From: Deinococcus sp. AJ005
Lineage (GTDB): Bacteria > Deinococcota > Deinococci > Deinococcales > Deinococcaceae
DNA length: 64,000 bases
NCBI RefSeq assembly: GCF_009017495.1
Contig: NZ_CP044989.1
Span: 62,001-126,000, forward strand
Direction: 5' to 3'
Under the pieces are notes generated by a model. That model was not told the DNA's origin. It saw nothing but the letters and a program-made list of their open reading frames with translations, and did no database searches. Positions within the stretch are counted from its first letter, which is position 1. Every line of letters begins with the position of its first letter. A program made the position numbers and the translations under genes. Positions 41,143 to 49,851 of the stretch are shown here, in pieces.

Positions 41143-42156
41143 TCAGCCCCCGGCGTCCCCCAGCTCCAGCACGGCCCGCGCCGTCATTTCGTCCACGATC
41201 AGGCGGCGCATCAATGTTCCGGCCAGGGCGGCGTGCAGCGCGGCGGCCTTGCCCAGTCCGCTGACCACGCACAGCGACTCGTTCGCCCCCCGGATCATGG
41301 TCAGGGGCGGGCCGCTGGCACGGGCGTTCAGGGACAGGTCCGCGTCGCTGCCGTCGGCGCGGTAGAAGACGGTGGCGATGTCTCCCACTGCGCCCTCCTG
41401 CTCAAGCGCGGCCAGATCGCCAGCGTCCAGATAGCCCGCGCTGTACACGTGGCTGGGGGTGGAGGCGTCCACGCTGCCCACCGAGTAGATCAGCAACTCC
41501 GCCCGCCCCTGCAACTCCAGCACGTGCCGGACGCTGCGTTCGCGCCACATGGCCCGCTTGGTGGCCGGATCGTCAAAAAAGGTGGGAACCGGGAACAGTT
41601 GCGCCCCCGCCGAGAAGTTGCGTGCAAAGCGCAGGATCGTATCGGTCACGAAGCCGCTCATGAAGTCGGCGGCGCTGGCCGAGCCATTCAGTTGCACGAA
41701 GGTCAGCCCCGGCACCGGATGCGGAATCAGCGCGTGGCCCACGGCATTCATGGTGTTGCCCCAGGCCAGCCCCACCGTCATGCCGGGGCGCAGCAACTCG
41801 CCCAGCGCGGCGGCGGCGGCGGCGGCCACGCGCTCCAGCCACAGCGTTTCCGGGCTGCCCTGCGGCACGCCCACCACCTGCGCGTGCAAGAAGGGATAAC
41901 GCGCGTGCAGACGGGCTTCCAGCGTCTGTGCCTGCCCTTCGGGGTCATGGATGCGGATTTCCACCAGACCGCTGCGCCGCGCGTGAGACAGCAGACGCGA
42001 CACCTTGGGCCGCGACAGCCCCAACTCACCAGCAATCGCGTCGGTGGTCAGGCCCTGCACGTAATACAGCCGCGCCACCAGGACGGCCTGCACGTCCTGA
42101 CTGGCGGCGGGTGGCCTGACGTTGGGTGGCCGGGGGGAAAGGGGAGGACGTGCCAT
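41143..42156 (-). CDS. SorC/DeoR-type sugar-binding transcriptional regulator (337 aa)
   Basis: The N-terminal helix-turn-helix (ARLYYVQGLTTDAIAGELGLSRPKVSRLLSHAR) binds DNA. The rest is the SorC effector domain, related to sugar-phosphate isomerases, with VGLAWGNTMNAVG and FVQLNGSA, then IVDEMTARAVLEL at the end. Such regulators respond to phosphorylated sugars or polyols. It is divergent from glpD, so glycerol 3-phosphate or a related triose phosphate is a reasonable effector. A palindrome between the two genes is the likely site (42268). Confidence 0.9.
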   Translation of the reverse strand: MARPPLSPRPPNVRPPAASQDVQAVLVARLYYVQGLTTDAIAGELGLSRPKVSRLLSHARRSGLVEIRIHDPEGQAQTLEARLHARYPFLHAQVVGVPQGSPETLWLERVAAAAAAALGELLRPGMTVGLAWGNTMNAVGHALIPHPVPGLTFVQLNGSASAADFMSGFVTDTILRFARNFSAGAQLFPVPTFFDDPATKRAMWRERSVRHVLELQGRAELLIYSVGSVDASTPSHVYSAGYLDAGDLAALEQEGAVGDIATVFYRADGSDADLSLNARASGPPLTMIRGANESLCVVSGLGKAAALHAALAGTLMRRLIVDEMTARAVLELGDAGG

Positions 42157-42267
42157 GCGTGAAGATCAGCATACGGCGGGAACAGGGAACGGGCGGGTTG
42201 GCCTCCTCTAAACTGCCATATCAGTTCATCTTCCTGACCTGTCCAGCTTTTCAGCTTGCCGAACCAA

Positions 42268-42294
42268 TGAACATGTGTTCAAATAGGATGAACA
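42268..42294. promoter_or_regulatory. Operator/promoter region of glpD
   Basis: TGAACATGTGTTCA holds TGAACA and TGTTCA as a perfect inverted repeat with a TG centre (42268-42281), and a third half-site TGAACA follows at 42289-42294. TAGGAT at 42284-42289 lies between them and could be the glpD -10 box, so a bound regulator would block it. The site sits between divergent SorC-type and glpD genes. Confidence 0.55.
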
Positions 42295-42343
42295 AACGTG
42301 CGGAGCGATTCCCATTCCTCTTCTCCGCCCAAAAGGAAGTGCT

Positions 42344-43942
42344 ATGACGCGTGACGACAATATTGCGGCGGCCACCCGGCCACACACCTGGGACATGCTG
42401 GTGATCGGCGGCGGCGCATCCGGCCTGGGCGCGGCGGTAGAGGCGGCCACGCGCGGCTACAGCGTGCTGCTGCTGGAATCCCACGACTACGCCAAGGGAA
42501 CGTCCAGCCGCAGCACCAAGCTGGTCCACGGCGGCGTGCGCTATCTGGCCCAGGGCAATGTGTCGCTGGTGCGCGAGGCCCTGCACGAGCGCGGCCTGCT
42601 CAAGCGCAACGCCCCGCATCTGGTGCGTGATCTGGGCTTCGTGATCGCCGCCTACAAATGGTGGTCCGCACCGTTCTACGGCATCGGCCTCAAGATGTAC
42701 GACCTGCTGGCGGGCAAGCTGAACTTGCAAAATAGCCGCTATATCGGCAAGGCCGAGGCGCTGAAACGTGCGCCCACCCTGAAGAAAGACGGTCTGGGCG
42801 GTGGCATCCTGTACTTCGACGGACAGTTCGACGATTCCCGGCTGGCGATCACGCTGTTGCGGACGCTGGAGGACCACGGCGGCGTGGCGGTCAACCACGC
42901 GCCCGTGACGGGTCTGCTGATGGACGGCGGCAAAGTCGTGGGCGCACGCTGGCGCGACGACGAGACCGGTCAGACCCATGAGGCCCGTGCCAGAGTCGTC
43001 GTGAACGCCACCGGTGTCTTTGTGGACGATCTGCGCCGCATGGAAGACCCGGCGGTGAAGTCGATGCTCTCGCCCAGCCAGGGGGTGCATGTGGTGGTGG
43101 ACCGCTGCTTTCTGCCCGGCGACAGCGCCCTGATGGTCCCGCGCACCGACGATGGCCGCGTGCTGTTCGCCGTGCCGTGGCATGACCATGTGGTGATCGG
43201 GACCACCGATACCCCCGTGCCCGATGTGTCCTGGGAGCCGCGCGCCCTGCCCGAGGAAGTGGATTTCATCCTCAAGACGGCGGCGCAGTACCTGGACCCC
43301 GCGCCCACCCGTGCCGACGTGCGCAGCGTCTACGCTGGGCTGCGCCCGCTGGTCAAGGCCGCCGAGGGCACCGATACCAAGGCCCTGTCGCGCGATCACG
43401 TCATCCGCATCTCGGCAGGGGGGATGCTCACCCTGACCGGGGGCAAGTGGACCACTTACCGTCGCATGGGCGCGGACGCCGTGACCCGCGCTGCCCAACT
43501 GGTGGGTCTGCCGGAGCGCATGAGCCTGACCGAGGGCCTCAGCCTGCACGGGGCCACCCACGACGATCTGCCTGAACCCTGGAAGGTCTACGGCACCGAT
43601 GCCGAGCGGATCAAGGCATTGCCCGGCGCAGACGTGAAGCTGCACCCCGAACTGCCTTACATGGAGGCAGAAGTGCGCTGGGCCACGCAGCGGGAGCAGG
43701 CCCGCACCGTGGAAGACGTTCTCTCCCGCCGCACCCGCGCCCTGCTCCTGAATGCCCGCGCCAGTGCCGACGCCGCGCCGCGCGTGGCCGCGATCATGGC
43801 CGAGGAACTGGGCCAGGATGCGGCTTGGCAGGCTGTACAGGTGGCGGCTTACCGGGAGCTGGCGGCGGGCTACATGCTGCCCGGTGGCGTCGTGTCTGCG
43901 GATGCGGCGGGCCGGGGAAAGATGGAAACCCGCCCGGCCTGA
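42344..43942 (+). CDS. glpD: Aerobic glycerol-3-phosphate dehydrogenase (532 aa)
   Basis: This is a membrane-associated FAD enzyme that oxidises glycerol 3-phosphate to dihydroxyacetone phosphate and reduces quinone. The FAD fold MLVIGGGASGLGAAVEAATRG is at residue 15, followed by GTSSRSTKLVHGGVRYL, the GlpD hallmark, and by SAGGMLTLTGGKWTTYRRM, then the C-terminal DAO_C domain (PELPYMEAEVRWATQREQARTVEDVLSRRTR). AAAGGAAG precedes the ATG. Neither glycerol kinase nor facilitator is next to it. Regulated probably by the divergent SorC protein. Confidence 0.96.
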   Translation: MTRDDNIAAATRPHTWDMLVIGGGASGLGAAVEAATRGYSVLLLESHDYAKGTSSRSTKLVHGGVRYLAQGNVSLVREALHERGLLKRNAPHLVRDLGFVIAAYKWWSAPFYGIGLKMYDLLAGKLNLQNSRYIGKAEALKRAPTLKKDGLGGGILYFDGQFDDSRLAITLLRTLEDHGGVAVNHAPVTGLLMDGGKVVGARWRDDETGQTHEARARVVVNATGVFVDDLRRMEDPAVKSMLSPSQGVHVVVDRCFLPGDSALMVPRTDDGRVLFAVPWHDHVVIGTTDTPVPDVSWEPRALPEEVDFILKTAAQYLDPAPTRADVRSVYAGLRPLVKAAEGTDTKALSRDHVIRISAGGMLTLTGGKWTTYRRMGADAVTRAAQLVGLPERMSLTEGLSLHGATHDDLPEPWKVYGTDAERIKALPGADVKLHPELPYMEAEVRWATQREQARTVEDVLSRRTRALLLNARASADAAPRVAAIMAEELGQDAAWQAVQVAAYRELAAGYMLPGGVVSADAAGRGKMETRPA

Positions 43943-44249
43943 GCGCAGATTCAGATGGAACAGGAAGGTGGAGCCGCACGGAATTTGGAGTTCGGGCGGC
44001 TTCTTCGGTGTTGATATGAGAGTTTATCGGGTGATTGGGGTGGTGTGGACAGGACGTTCCATTTCATCTACAGCAAATGACGGAATAGTTGCGTCGAGAA
44101 GTCAAATTCGGCCCACTCTCAGAGTGGCATCAGACTGACGGAATCTTTTTGGGAGCGCGCTTCTTTTCTGTCAAATGCTCTAAATCATGCTGCTGGGGGG
44201 GTGAAGCCCCACTGGCGCAGACAGGGCGAAGGCATGCCAGAATGCCCCG
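43943..44249. other. Intergenic region after glpD, no gene recognised
   Basis: No convincing coding frame is present. Two hairpins are seen: CCACTC/GAGTGG near 44112-44128 and a GGGG/CCCC stem near 44196-44211. Either could end glpD transcription, but no U-run follows. CAGACTGACGGAATC near 44129 faintly resembles the end of the structured repeat family, too little to call a copy. Confidence 0.4.
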
Positions 44250-44600
44250 GTGTCTATTCTGGCCATCATTTTAATCGCCCTGGTTGCTCTGGAACACTTC
44301 TACATCCTGATGCTGGAAATGTTTCTGTGGCAAAGGGAGCAAACCCGGCGCATCTTTGGTGTCAGCGCCGCGCTTGCCGATCAGACCGTCGCGATGGCGG
44401 CCAATCAGGGGCTTTATAACGGCTTTCTGGCGGCAGGGCTGACCTGGGGACTGCTTACCCAGCGCACAGATGTGATGGTCTTTTTTCTCGCCTGCGTGGT
44501 GGTTGCTGGACTGTATGGGGCAATGACCGTCAGTCCACGCATTGCGCTGGTGCAGGCTTTTCCGGCGGGTCTCGGTCTGCTGGCCCTCTGGCTGTCGTGA
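44250..44600 (+). CDS. DUF1304 family membrane protein (116 aa)
   Basis: This small integral membrane protein has four helices. The DUF1304 pattern is clear: ALEHFYILMLEMFLWQ at the start, then a long ANQGLYNGFLAAGLTWGLL in the middle. Function of the family is unknown. The start is a GTG at 44250 without a good ribosome binding site, chosen because the family begins right at this point. It stands alone. Confidence 0.85.
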   Translation: MSILAIILIALVALEHFYILMLEMFLWQREQTRRIFGVSAALADQTVAMAANQGLYNGFLAAGLTWGLLTQRTDVMVFFLACVVVAGLYGAMTVSPRIALVQAFPAGLGLLALWLS

Positions 44601-44608
44601 TTGGGCCT

Positions 44609-44736
44609 CCACTCGCCGGACCAGCAAACTTTGTGTGAAGTCAATCCTCGAACTTCCGGTTTCCTCTTTCTGGCCTTACGGGAGAGGAGGTAGGAACGTA
44701 GCAACGGAAGAGTGAGTGGTCCACCGGCAGGCGGTG
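44609..44736 (+). ncRNA. Potential structured RNA leader upstream of paaK
   Basis: Nested stems can be drawn: CCACTC (44609) with GAGTGG (44714), CTTCCG (44653) with CGGAAG (44705), and TCCTCT (44662) with AGAGGA (44683). A further hairpin CACCG/CGGTG follows at 44722-44736. All are exact Watson-Crick matches in a gene-free stretch. It does not match a riboswitch consensus that I can recall. The ligase start lies 80 bases downstream, after TAAACT and AGGAGG. It could be a cis-regulatory leader or a short RNA; a chance structure is not excluded. Confidence 0.35.
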
Positions 44737-44815
44737 ACCTGAATTAAGAATCCATCTCAACGCCCCATCAAGCTATCCGCCCGCTAAACTGACCTCCACC
44801 CCAGGAGGTTTTCCC

Positions 44816-46096
44816 TTGTTCCAGCCCCAATTTGAAGCCCTGCCCCTGCCCGAACTGCGCGCCCTGCAACTGGGCCGCCTTCAGGACATTGTGGCCCGGC
44901 AGTACGAACACGTCCCTGCCTACCGCGAAAAGTTTGACGCGGCAGGCGTGAAGCCCGGTGATCTGAGAACGCTGGAAGACCTGATCCGCTTTCCGTTTAC
45001 CCGCAAGGTGGACCTGCGTGACAACTACCCGCTGGGCCTGTGCGCCGTGCCCCGTGACACCCTGCGCCGCCTGCACGCCAGCAGCGGCACCGGGGGCAAG
45101 CCGACGGTGGTGGGCTACGACGCCCACGATCTGGACATCTTCGCCGAGGTGGTGGCCCGCAGCCTGTACGCGGCGGGGGCGCGGCCCGGCATGGTGTTCC
45201 ACAACGCCTACGGCTATGGCCTGTTCACGGGCGGACTGGGGCTGGACGGCGGCGCGCGGCGGCTGGGCCTGTGTACCGTGCCCGTCTCTGGCGGCGGCAC
45301 CGAGCGGCAGGTGGGGCTGATTCAGGACCTTGCGCCCGAAGTGATCGCCTGCACCCCCAGTTACGCCCTGGTGCTGGCCGAGGCGCTGGAACGCCAGGGC
45401 ATTGCGCCAGAAGACAATTCCCTGAAATACGCCGTGCTGGGCGCGGAACCCTGGGCCGAGAAGACCCGCGCCGAGGTCCAGAAACGACTGGGCGTGACCG
45501 CCACCAATATCTACGGCCTCTCCGAGATCATCGGCCCAGGGGTGAGCAACGAGGACGCCGCCGAGCAGAGCGGCAGTTACATCTGGGAGGACCACTTTTA
45601 CCCCGAAATCGTGGACCCTGACACCGGGGAAGCGCTGCCGGACGGTGAATGGGGTGTGCTGGTCCTGAGCAGCATCAGCCGCAGCGCGCTGCCGATCCTG
45701 CGCTACTGGACCGGGGACATCACGCGCCTGCTGCCCGGCGAGAACACCACAGGCCGAACCATGCGGCGCATGGACATTATCCGGGGGCGCAGCGACGATC
45801 TGATCATCCTGCGTGGCGTCAACGTCTACCCCACGCAACTGGAGGCCGTGCTGGTCAGTCTGGGGCAGGTCAGCCCGCATTATCACGTCACCCTGACCCG
45901 CACTGGCCCGATGGACGAACTGACCTTACAGGTGGAGGCCGAGAGCGAGGCCGTCACCCTGCGTGACGAGATCGTGCGCCTGATCAAGACCCAGGTGGGC
46001 GTCAGCGTGCGCTGCGAACTGTGCGTGCCGGGCAGCCTGGCCCGCAGCGAGGGCGGCAAACTGCGCCGCGTGACGGACCTGCGCGGCGAGCGCTAG
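44816..46096 (+). CDS. paaK: Phenylacetate-CoA ligase family protein (426 aa)
   Basis: An AMP-forming acyl-CoA ligase of the PaaK type. HASSGTGGKPTVVGYDAHDL is the ATP-binding loop; NIYGLSEIIGPGVS and the C-terminal RGRSDDLIILRGVNVYPTQLE are hallmarks of phenylacetate-CoA ligases. Length is typical. The TTG start has a perfect AGGAGG box 8 bases upstream. Other phenylacetate-degradation genes are absent nearby, so the true substrate may be another aryl acid. Directly followed by a GNAT gene with a 19-base gap. Confidence 0.88.
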   Translation: MFQPQFEALPLPELRALQLGRLQDIVARQYEHVPAYREKFDAAGVKPGDLRTLEDLIRFPFTRKVDLRDNYPLGLCAVPRDTLRRLHASSGTGGKPTVVGYDAHDLDIFAEVVARSLYAAGARPGMVFHNAYGYGLFTGGLGLDGGARRLGLCTVPVSGGGTERQVGLIQDLAPEVIACTPSYALVLAEALERQGIAPEDNSLKYAVLGAEPWAEKTRAEVQKRLGVTATNIYGLSEIIGPGVSNEDAAEQSGSYIWEDHFYPEIVDPDTGEALPDGEWGVLVLSSISRSALPILRYWTGDITRLLPGENTTGRTMRRMDIIRGRSDDLIILRGVNVYPTQLEAVLVSLGQVSPHYHVTLTRTGPMDELTLQVEAESEAVTLRDEIVRLIKTQVGVSVRCELCVPGSLARSEGGKLRRVTDLRGER

Positions 46097-46115
46097 GACT
46101 GTTCTGAGCCGTCCA

Positions 46116-46775
46116 TTGATCCGCCCCGTGCGGCCCACCGACGAGGCGCGGCTGGGAGAAATCGCGTACCAGACAGGTTTTTTTGGAGCCAGCGCCGAAA
46201 TATACTTCCCGGACCCGCAGCTTTTCGCAGACCTATGGGTGCGGGTCTATTTCCGGCTGCCGGATTCAGTGGGGTACGTGGCCCAGGTGGGCGGAGATGT
46301 GATCGGCTACATTGTCGGCTCATTGAACGAGGCCGCGTACCGAAGGGCGCTGGGGCGCGTAGTGGCGCACACGGTGTTGCCCGGCGTTCTGACCCGGCGC
46401 TATACCCGCCCTCTTGCCGCCCTGCCGTATCTGGTCCGCACGTTGCGTTACCCGTCGCCGCACGCCTCTGAAACTGACTTTCCAGCGCATCTGCATCTGA
46501 ATCTGCTGTCTGAGTCGCGCGGGCTGGGGCTGGGGCGCGGACTGCTTCAGCGCTATCTGGAGCGGTTGCGGGAACTGGGCGTGCCCGGCGTGCAACTGTC
46601 CACTACCGACGAGAACGAGGCGGCGCTGGGCCTGTATAGAACAGCGGGCTTCACCGTCGCCGCATCGGAGCAGACCGAATTGTGGACGCCGTGGCTGGGC
46701 CATCCGGCGCGGCAGATGAGCCTGACCTGTGATCTGAGAATCCAGCCTGGAAGCGAAAGCAACGGCAAAGGCTAG
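46116..46775 (+). CDS. GNAT family N-acetyltransferase (219 aa)
   Basis: An acetyl-CoA-dependent acetyltransferase. IRPVRPTDEARLGEIAYQTG opens the fold; the acetyl-CoA loop is SRGLGLGRGLLQRYLERL and is followed by LSTTDENEAALGLYRTAGF, all in the right order. The TTG start lies 19 bases after the ligase stop, so the two may be co-transcribed. An insertion between strands (about residues 75-115) is longer than usual. Substrate unknown. Confidence 0.85.
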   Translation: MIRPVRPTDEARLGEIAYQTGFFGASAEIYFPDPQLFADLWVRVYFRLPDSVGYVAQVGGDVIGYIVGSLNEAAYRRALGRVVAHTVLPGVLTRRYTRPLAALPYLVRTLRYPSPHASETDFPAHLHLNLLSESRGLGLGRGLLQRYLERLRELGVPGVQLSTTDENEAALGLYRTAGFTVAASEQTELWTPWLGHPARQMSLTCDLRIQPGSESNGKG

Positions 46776-47343
46776 AACACCGCGCCGGATGCGGAGGACG
46801 TGAACTGTCAGCCTCCCAGATCAGGGCGTGATCGCCTGCGCCGACAGTTGTGCCATACGGCCAGCGCTGTCAGGGTCCGGTGATGGCATCCGCGCTAGAG
46901 GCTGCCAAGAACCCTATGCAAAAAGCGGCTTGAGATTGTGACAAATCTGCGAGTCAAGTTGAATGAATCGATGGGGCGTCGTCAATATGCGCAACAGACG
47001 CCAGCAATGGCCATCGGGATCACGGACAGGGTATGGAGCGTGTTGCGTCTGCTCGGCACCGTGGTCCTGCCGAACCCATGTCGGTCATATTCCAGCTTTC
47101 TACCAATTGGATGATTGGGAGCAGTGTCCAGAGAACGACGGTTCCAACTTCGACGGGGACGAGGGCGGTGAGGACGATCAGGACACGAGGATCAAAGCTA
47201 AAATAAGGGCGGATGAGGTCAAACAGGTCATCCTGTGGACGTCAGCTCTGGGTGGGTTTCATTGCAGAAAACACTGTACCGGAGCCAGTTTTTTCTGTCT
47301 ACCTGCGGCTTTTGTACCTTAGAGAACAAGTTCGGCTGACCAC
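46776..47343. other. Gene-free region upstream of the LacI-type operon
   Basis: No confident gene. A plus-strand frame at 46963-47322 (119 codons) has no ribosome binding site, odd composition with several cysteines and a DEGGEDDQD stretch, and matches nothing I know. On the minus strand a short frame can read a hydrophobic helix (LIVLTALVPVEVGTVVLW) but has no start codon. Lower GC than its surroundings suggests decayed or foreign DNA. Confidence 0.4.
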
Positions 47344-47391
47344 TTGACATTCTCACCGTAAAGTGCACAATGGAAAATGTAACCGCTTACA
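47344..47391 (+). promoter_or_regulatory. Promoter and operator O1 of the LacI-regulated sugar operon
   Basis: TTGACA at 47344-47349 and CACAAT 16 bases later form a good promoter. TGTAACCGCTTACA at 47378-47391 lies right at the expected transcription start. It differs by one base from the perfect palindrome at 47465 and has the CG-centred symmetry of LacI-family operators, so it is probably the repressor site. Confidence 0.75.
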
Positions 47392-47464
47392 AAACCAGAA
47401 TGACTTCAGGCTGCTCGCTCTTTACTGCTGGTTGTGAGACACGAATCTTTTTCATTGGCCACTT

Positions 47465-47478
47465 TGTAACCGGTTACA
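47465..47478 (+). promoter_or_regulatory. Operator O2, perfect LacI-family palindrome
   Basis: TGTAACCGGTTACA is a perfect 14-bp palindrome in the leader, 87 bases downstream of O1 centre to centre and about 70 bases before the regulator start. Two sites at this distance could allow DNA looping or a transcription roadblock. Confidence 0.75.
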
Positions 47479-47546
47479 GTACATGTCGATTCTTCCCCCA
47501 TCGCCCATTTCTCGCTTCCACTGCGCAAAGGAGCCAAGCTGACGGT

Positions 47547-48521
47547 ATGCTTCCATCCCGGCCCACCATCGACGACATCGCCCGCGAATCTGGTGTCAGC
47601 ACCGGGACGGTCAGCCGGGTGCTGAACGGGCATGCCACGGTTGCCAGTCGCACCCGTGAGCGTGTACAGGAGGTGATTGCCCGCCTCGGTTACACCCCCG
47701 ATCCCGCCGCCCGTCATCTGAGTTGGCGCACTGGGCAGACGCTGGGCATCTCCTTTGATCACGATGATCCGGTGCTGCATCCCTACAGCGTGCTGTTTCG
47801 CCGCGCGCTGGAAAGTCTGACGGCCTATCAGGGGGTGCAGCTTCTCGATCTGCGCGCAGACCTGACCCGGTTGGCGCGGCTGCCCAGCGCCGTACTGGTC
47901 ATGCACGCCATTGACGGCGATCCGCGTCTGGGCTTTCTGCGGGATGCTGGAGTGCCCGCCGTGCTGATCGGCCACCAGCCTGGGTCTTTCTGGGTGGCCC
48001 CAGATGATGTGGGCGGCGCAGAGTTAGCCACCCGGCAACTGACCGGGGCCGGACACCGCCAGTTGGCCTTTTTGGGCCAGGGGCCAAGCCAGGTGGCCCA
48101 GGACCGCGAGCGCGGCTTTCTGCGGGCGGCGGCGGCGGTGGGCGCACAGACCGTCAGCCTGCCCAGTGATTTCACGGTGCTGGGCGGCTACCGCGCCATG
48201 CGCCGGGCCTGGGAGGGCGGCGTGCGGTTTACTGGCCTGTTCGCCCAGAGCGACGAGAGCGCCGCCGCCGCCGTGGCCGCGTTGGAAGATCTGGGCGTAG
48301 ACGTGCCGGGGCAGGTCAGCGTGGTGGGATTTGACGGCCTACCCGAACTACCGCTCCCCATCCGCCTGACCACAGTGGCGCAGAACATCCCCAAGATCGC
48401 GTCCACCGCGCTGACGCTGGTGCAGGAGGCCATCTCGGGCCTGCCCCCGCGCGGTGAATTTATTGAAGTCGAACTGATTCGCGGCGCAACCGTTGCGCCT
48501 TTCCCTGGAGGGAAGCCATGA
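47547..48521 (+). CDS. LacI family transcriptional regulator (324 aa)
   Basis: A sugar-responsive repressor. The N-terminal DNA-binding domain TIDDIARESGVSTGTVSRVLNG is complete, with the hinge helix YTPDPAARHLS. The periplasmic-binding-protein-like effector domain contains VAPDDVGGAELATRQL and SVVGFDGLPEL. ATG 47547 was chosen because an AGGAG lies upstream and the HTH begins directly; the frame extends through both operators without a site. The stop overlaps the start of the binding protein in ATGA, so it is expected to regulate itself and the transporter. Confidence 0.94.
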   Translation: MLPSRPTIDDIARESGVSTGTVSRVLNGHATVASRTRERVQEVIARLGYTPDPAARHLSWRTGQTLGISFDHDDPVLHPYSVLFRRALESLTAYQGVQLLDLRADLTRLARLPSAVLVMHAIDGDPRLGFLRDAGVPAVLIGHQPGSFWVAPDDVGGAELATRQLTGAGHRQLAFLGQGPSQVAQDRERGFLRAAAAVGAQTVSLPSDFTVLGGYRAMRRAWEGGVRFTGLFAQSDESAAAAVAALEDLGVDVPGQVSVVGFDGLPELPLPIRLTTVAQNIPKIASTALTLVQEAISGLPPRGEFIEVELIRGATVAPFPGGKP

Positions 48522-49750
48522 AAAAAACACTGTTTGTCAGCCTCGCCGTCCTCGTTGCCGCCGCCGGTGCGGCCTCAGCGCAGACCACCATCAAGATCAA
48601 CGGCTACGGCGGGCAGGACCCGGCCATCGTGGGCGATCTGATCAACCGCTTCGTGAAGCCTGCGCTCGCCAAAGACAAGATCACGGTGGTCTACCAGCCG
48701 CTTCAGGGCGACTACAACCAGCAACTGACCACGCTGCTGGCGGCGAACAACGCGGGCGACGTGTTCTATGTGCCGGGCGAGACGCTGGACGGTTACGTCG
48801 CCACCGGCAAGCTGCTGCCGCTGAACGGCGTCGTCAACACCACGCCGTTTATCAAGAGTCTGAATGACGCCTTTACCCGTAACGGCAAGACCTACGCCGT
48901 CGCCAAGGATTTCAATACCCTGACGCTGGTGTACAATAAGGACATCTTCGACGAGGCCAAGGTGGCCTACCCCAACGACAACGAAACCTGGACGAGCTTT
49001 CAGAACAAGCTGGCGGCGGTGAAAAAAGCGCTGGGCAACGACTACTACGGCGCGTGCCTGACCCCTGATTACGCCCGCATGGGGCAGTATGCCTTCGCGG
49101 CAGGCTGGCAGCCCTTTGACGCCAAGGGCAAGACCAACCTGCTGGATCCGGCCTTCGTGTCCGCCTTCAACTACTTCACCGGACTGGGCAAGAACAAGGT
49201 GGGCGTGCAGCCTTCGGAGCTGTCGCAGGACTGGTCTGGTGGGTGCCTGGCGTCGGGCAAGGTGGCCGTGGCCATCGAAGGCAACTGGATCGTGGGCTTC
49301 TTGAAGGACAACGCGCCCAACCTGAAATACGGCTCGGCGCTGATCCCCAAGAACGACAAGACCGGCAAGCGCGGCAACTTCGTGTTCACCGTGGGCTGGG
49401 CCATTAACTCGGGCACCAAGAACAAGGCGGCGGCGGCCAAGGTGCTGAACATCCTGACCAGTCCGAACGTGCAGCAGTACGTGCTGGAGCAGGGCCTGGC
49501 GATTCCCAGCCGCACGTCGCTGCAAAGCAATGCCTTCTTTAAGAAAGCCACTGCTGGCGCGGAAAACAGCAAGGCCGTCTTTCAGGGTGCGTCTTCGGGC
49601 ACCGTGCGGCCCTACTACTTCGGGACCCAGGGGCCGGACTGGATCAAACCGATCAACACTGCGCTGGCCGCCGTGCTGAGCGGACAGAAGTCCAGTGCGG
49701 ACGCCCTGAAGCAGGCGCAGCAGGACATGAATACCCTGCAAAACCGCTGA
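48518..49750 (+). CDS. Sugar ABC transporter substrate-binding protein (410 aa)
   Basis: This extracytoplasmic protein captures the sugar for the two permeases downstream. The signal peptide is MKKTLFVSLAVLVAAAGAASA, without a lipobox. The mature protein shows the family 1 extracellular binding fold: LTTLLAANNAGDVFYVPGETLDGYV, VAKDFNTLTLVYNKDIFDEA and GKVAVAIEGNWIVGFL. Translation is coupled to the regulator (4-base overlap; GGAGGG before the ATG). The substrate is probably an alpha-glucoside, given the debranching enzyme downstream, but this is not certain. Confidence 0.92.
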   Translation: MKKTLFVSLAVLVAAAGAASAQTTIKINGYGGQDPAIVGDLINRFVKPALAKDKITVVYQPLQGDYNQQLTTLLAANNAGDVFYVPGETLDGYVATGKLLPLNGVVNTTPFIKSLNDAFTRNGKTYAVAKDFNTLTLVYNKDIFDEAKVAYPNDNETWTSFQNKLAAVKKALGNDYYGACLTPDYARMGQYAFAAGWQPFDAKGKTNLLDPAFVSAFNYFTGLGKNKVGVQPSELSQDWSGGCLASGKVAVAIEGNWIVGFLKDNAPNLKYGSALIPKNDKTGKRGNFVFTVGWAINSGTKNKAAAAKVLNILTSPNVQQYVLEQGLAIPSRTSLQSNAFFKKATAGAENSKAVFQGASSGTVRPYYFGTQGPDWIKPINTALAAVLSGQKSSADALKQAQQDMNTLQNR

Positions 49751-49790
49751 GCAGTTGAACTGAGCAGAAGTTGATTTAGGGGTTTCGGAG

Positions 49791-49819
49791 GTGGGCGGCG
49801 CTGTCATTTGGCCGCCCAC
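49791..49819 (+). other. Hairpin between binding protein and permease genes
   Basis: GTGGGCGGC and GCCGCCCAC form a perfect 9-bp stem around an 11-base loop, 40 bases after the binding-protein stop. Such hairpins commonly protect the upstream mRNA or reduce read-through so the binding protein outnumbers the permeases. No U-run follows. Confidence 0.55.
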
Positions 49820-49851
49820 GGCCCCCATCGTTTTCCCGCCGGAGGGCCGCC

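Noticed and set aside
44100..44150. Possible fourth relic of the structured repeat (GACGGAATC)
   Set aside because: Only about ten bases resemble the terminal repeat and the internal boxes are absent.
44705..44740. T-box-like GAGTGGTCCACCGGC upstream of paaK
   Set aside because: It does not match the T-box consensus, and the gene is neither an aminoacyl-tRNA synthetase nor an amino-acid gene.
46963..47322. 119-codon frame before the LacI gene
   Set aside because: No ribosome binding site, no recognisable motif and unusual composition; left as non-coding.
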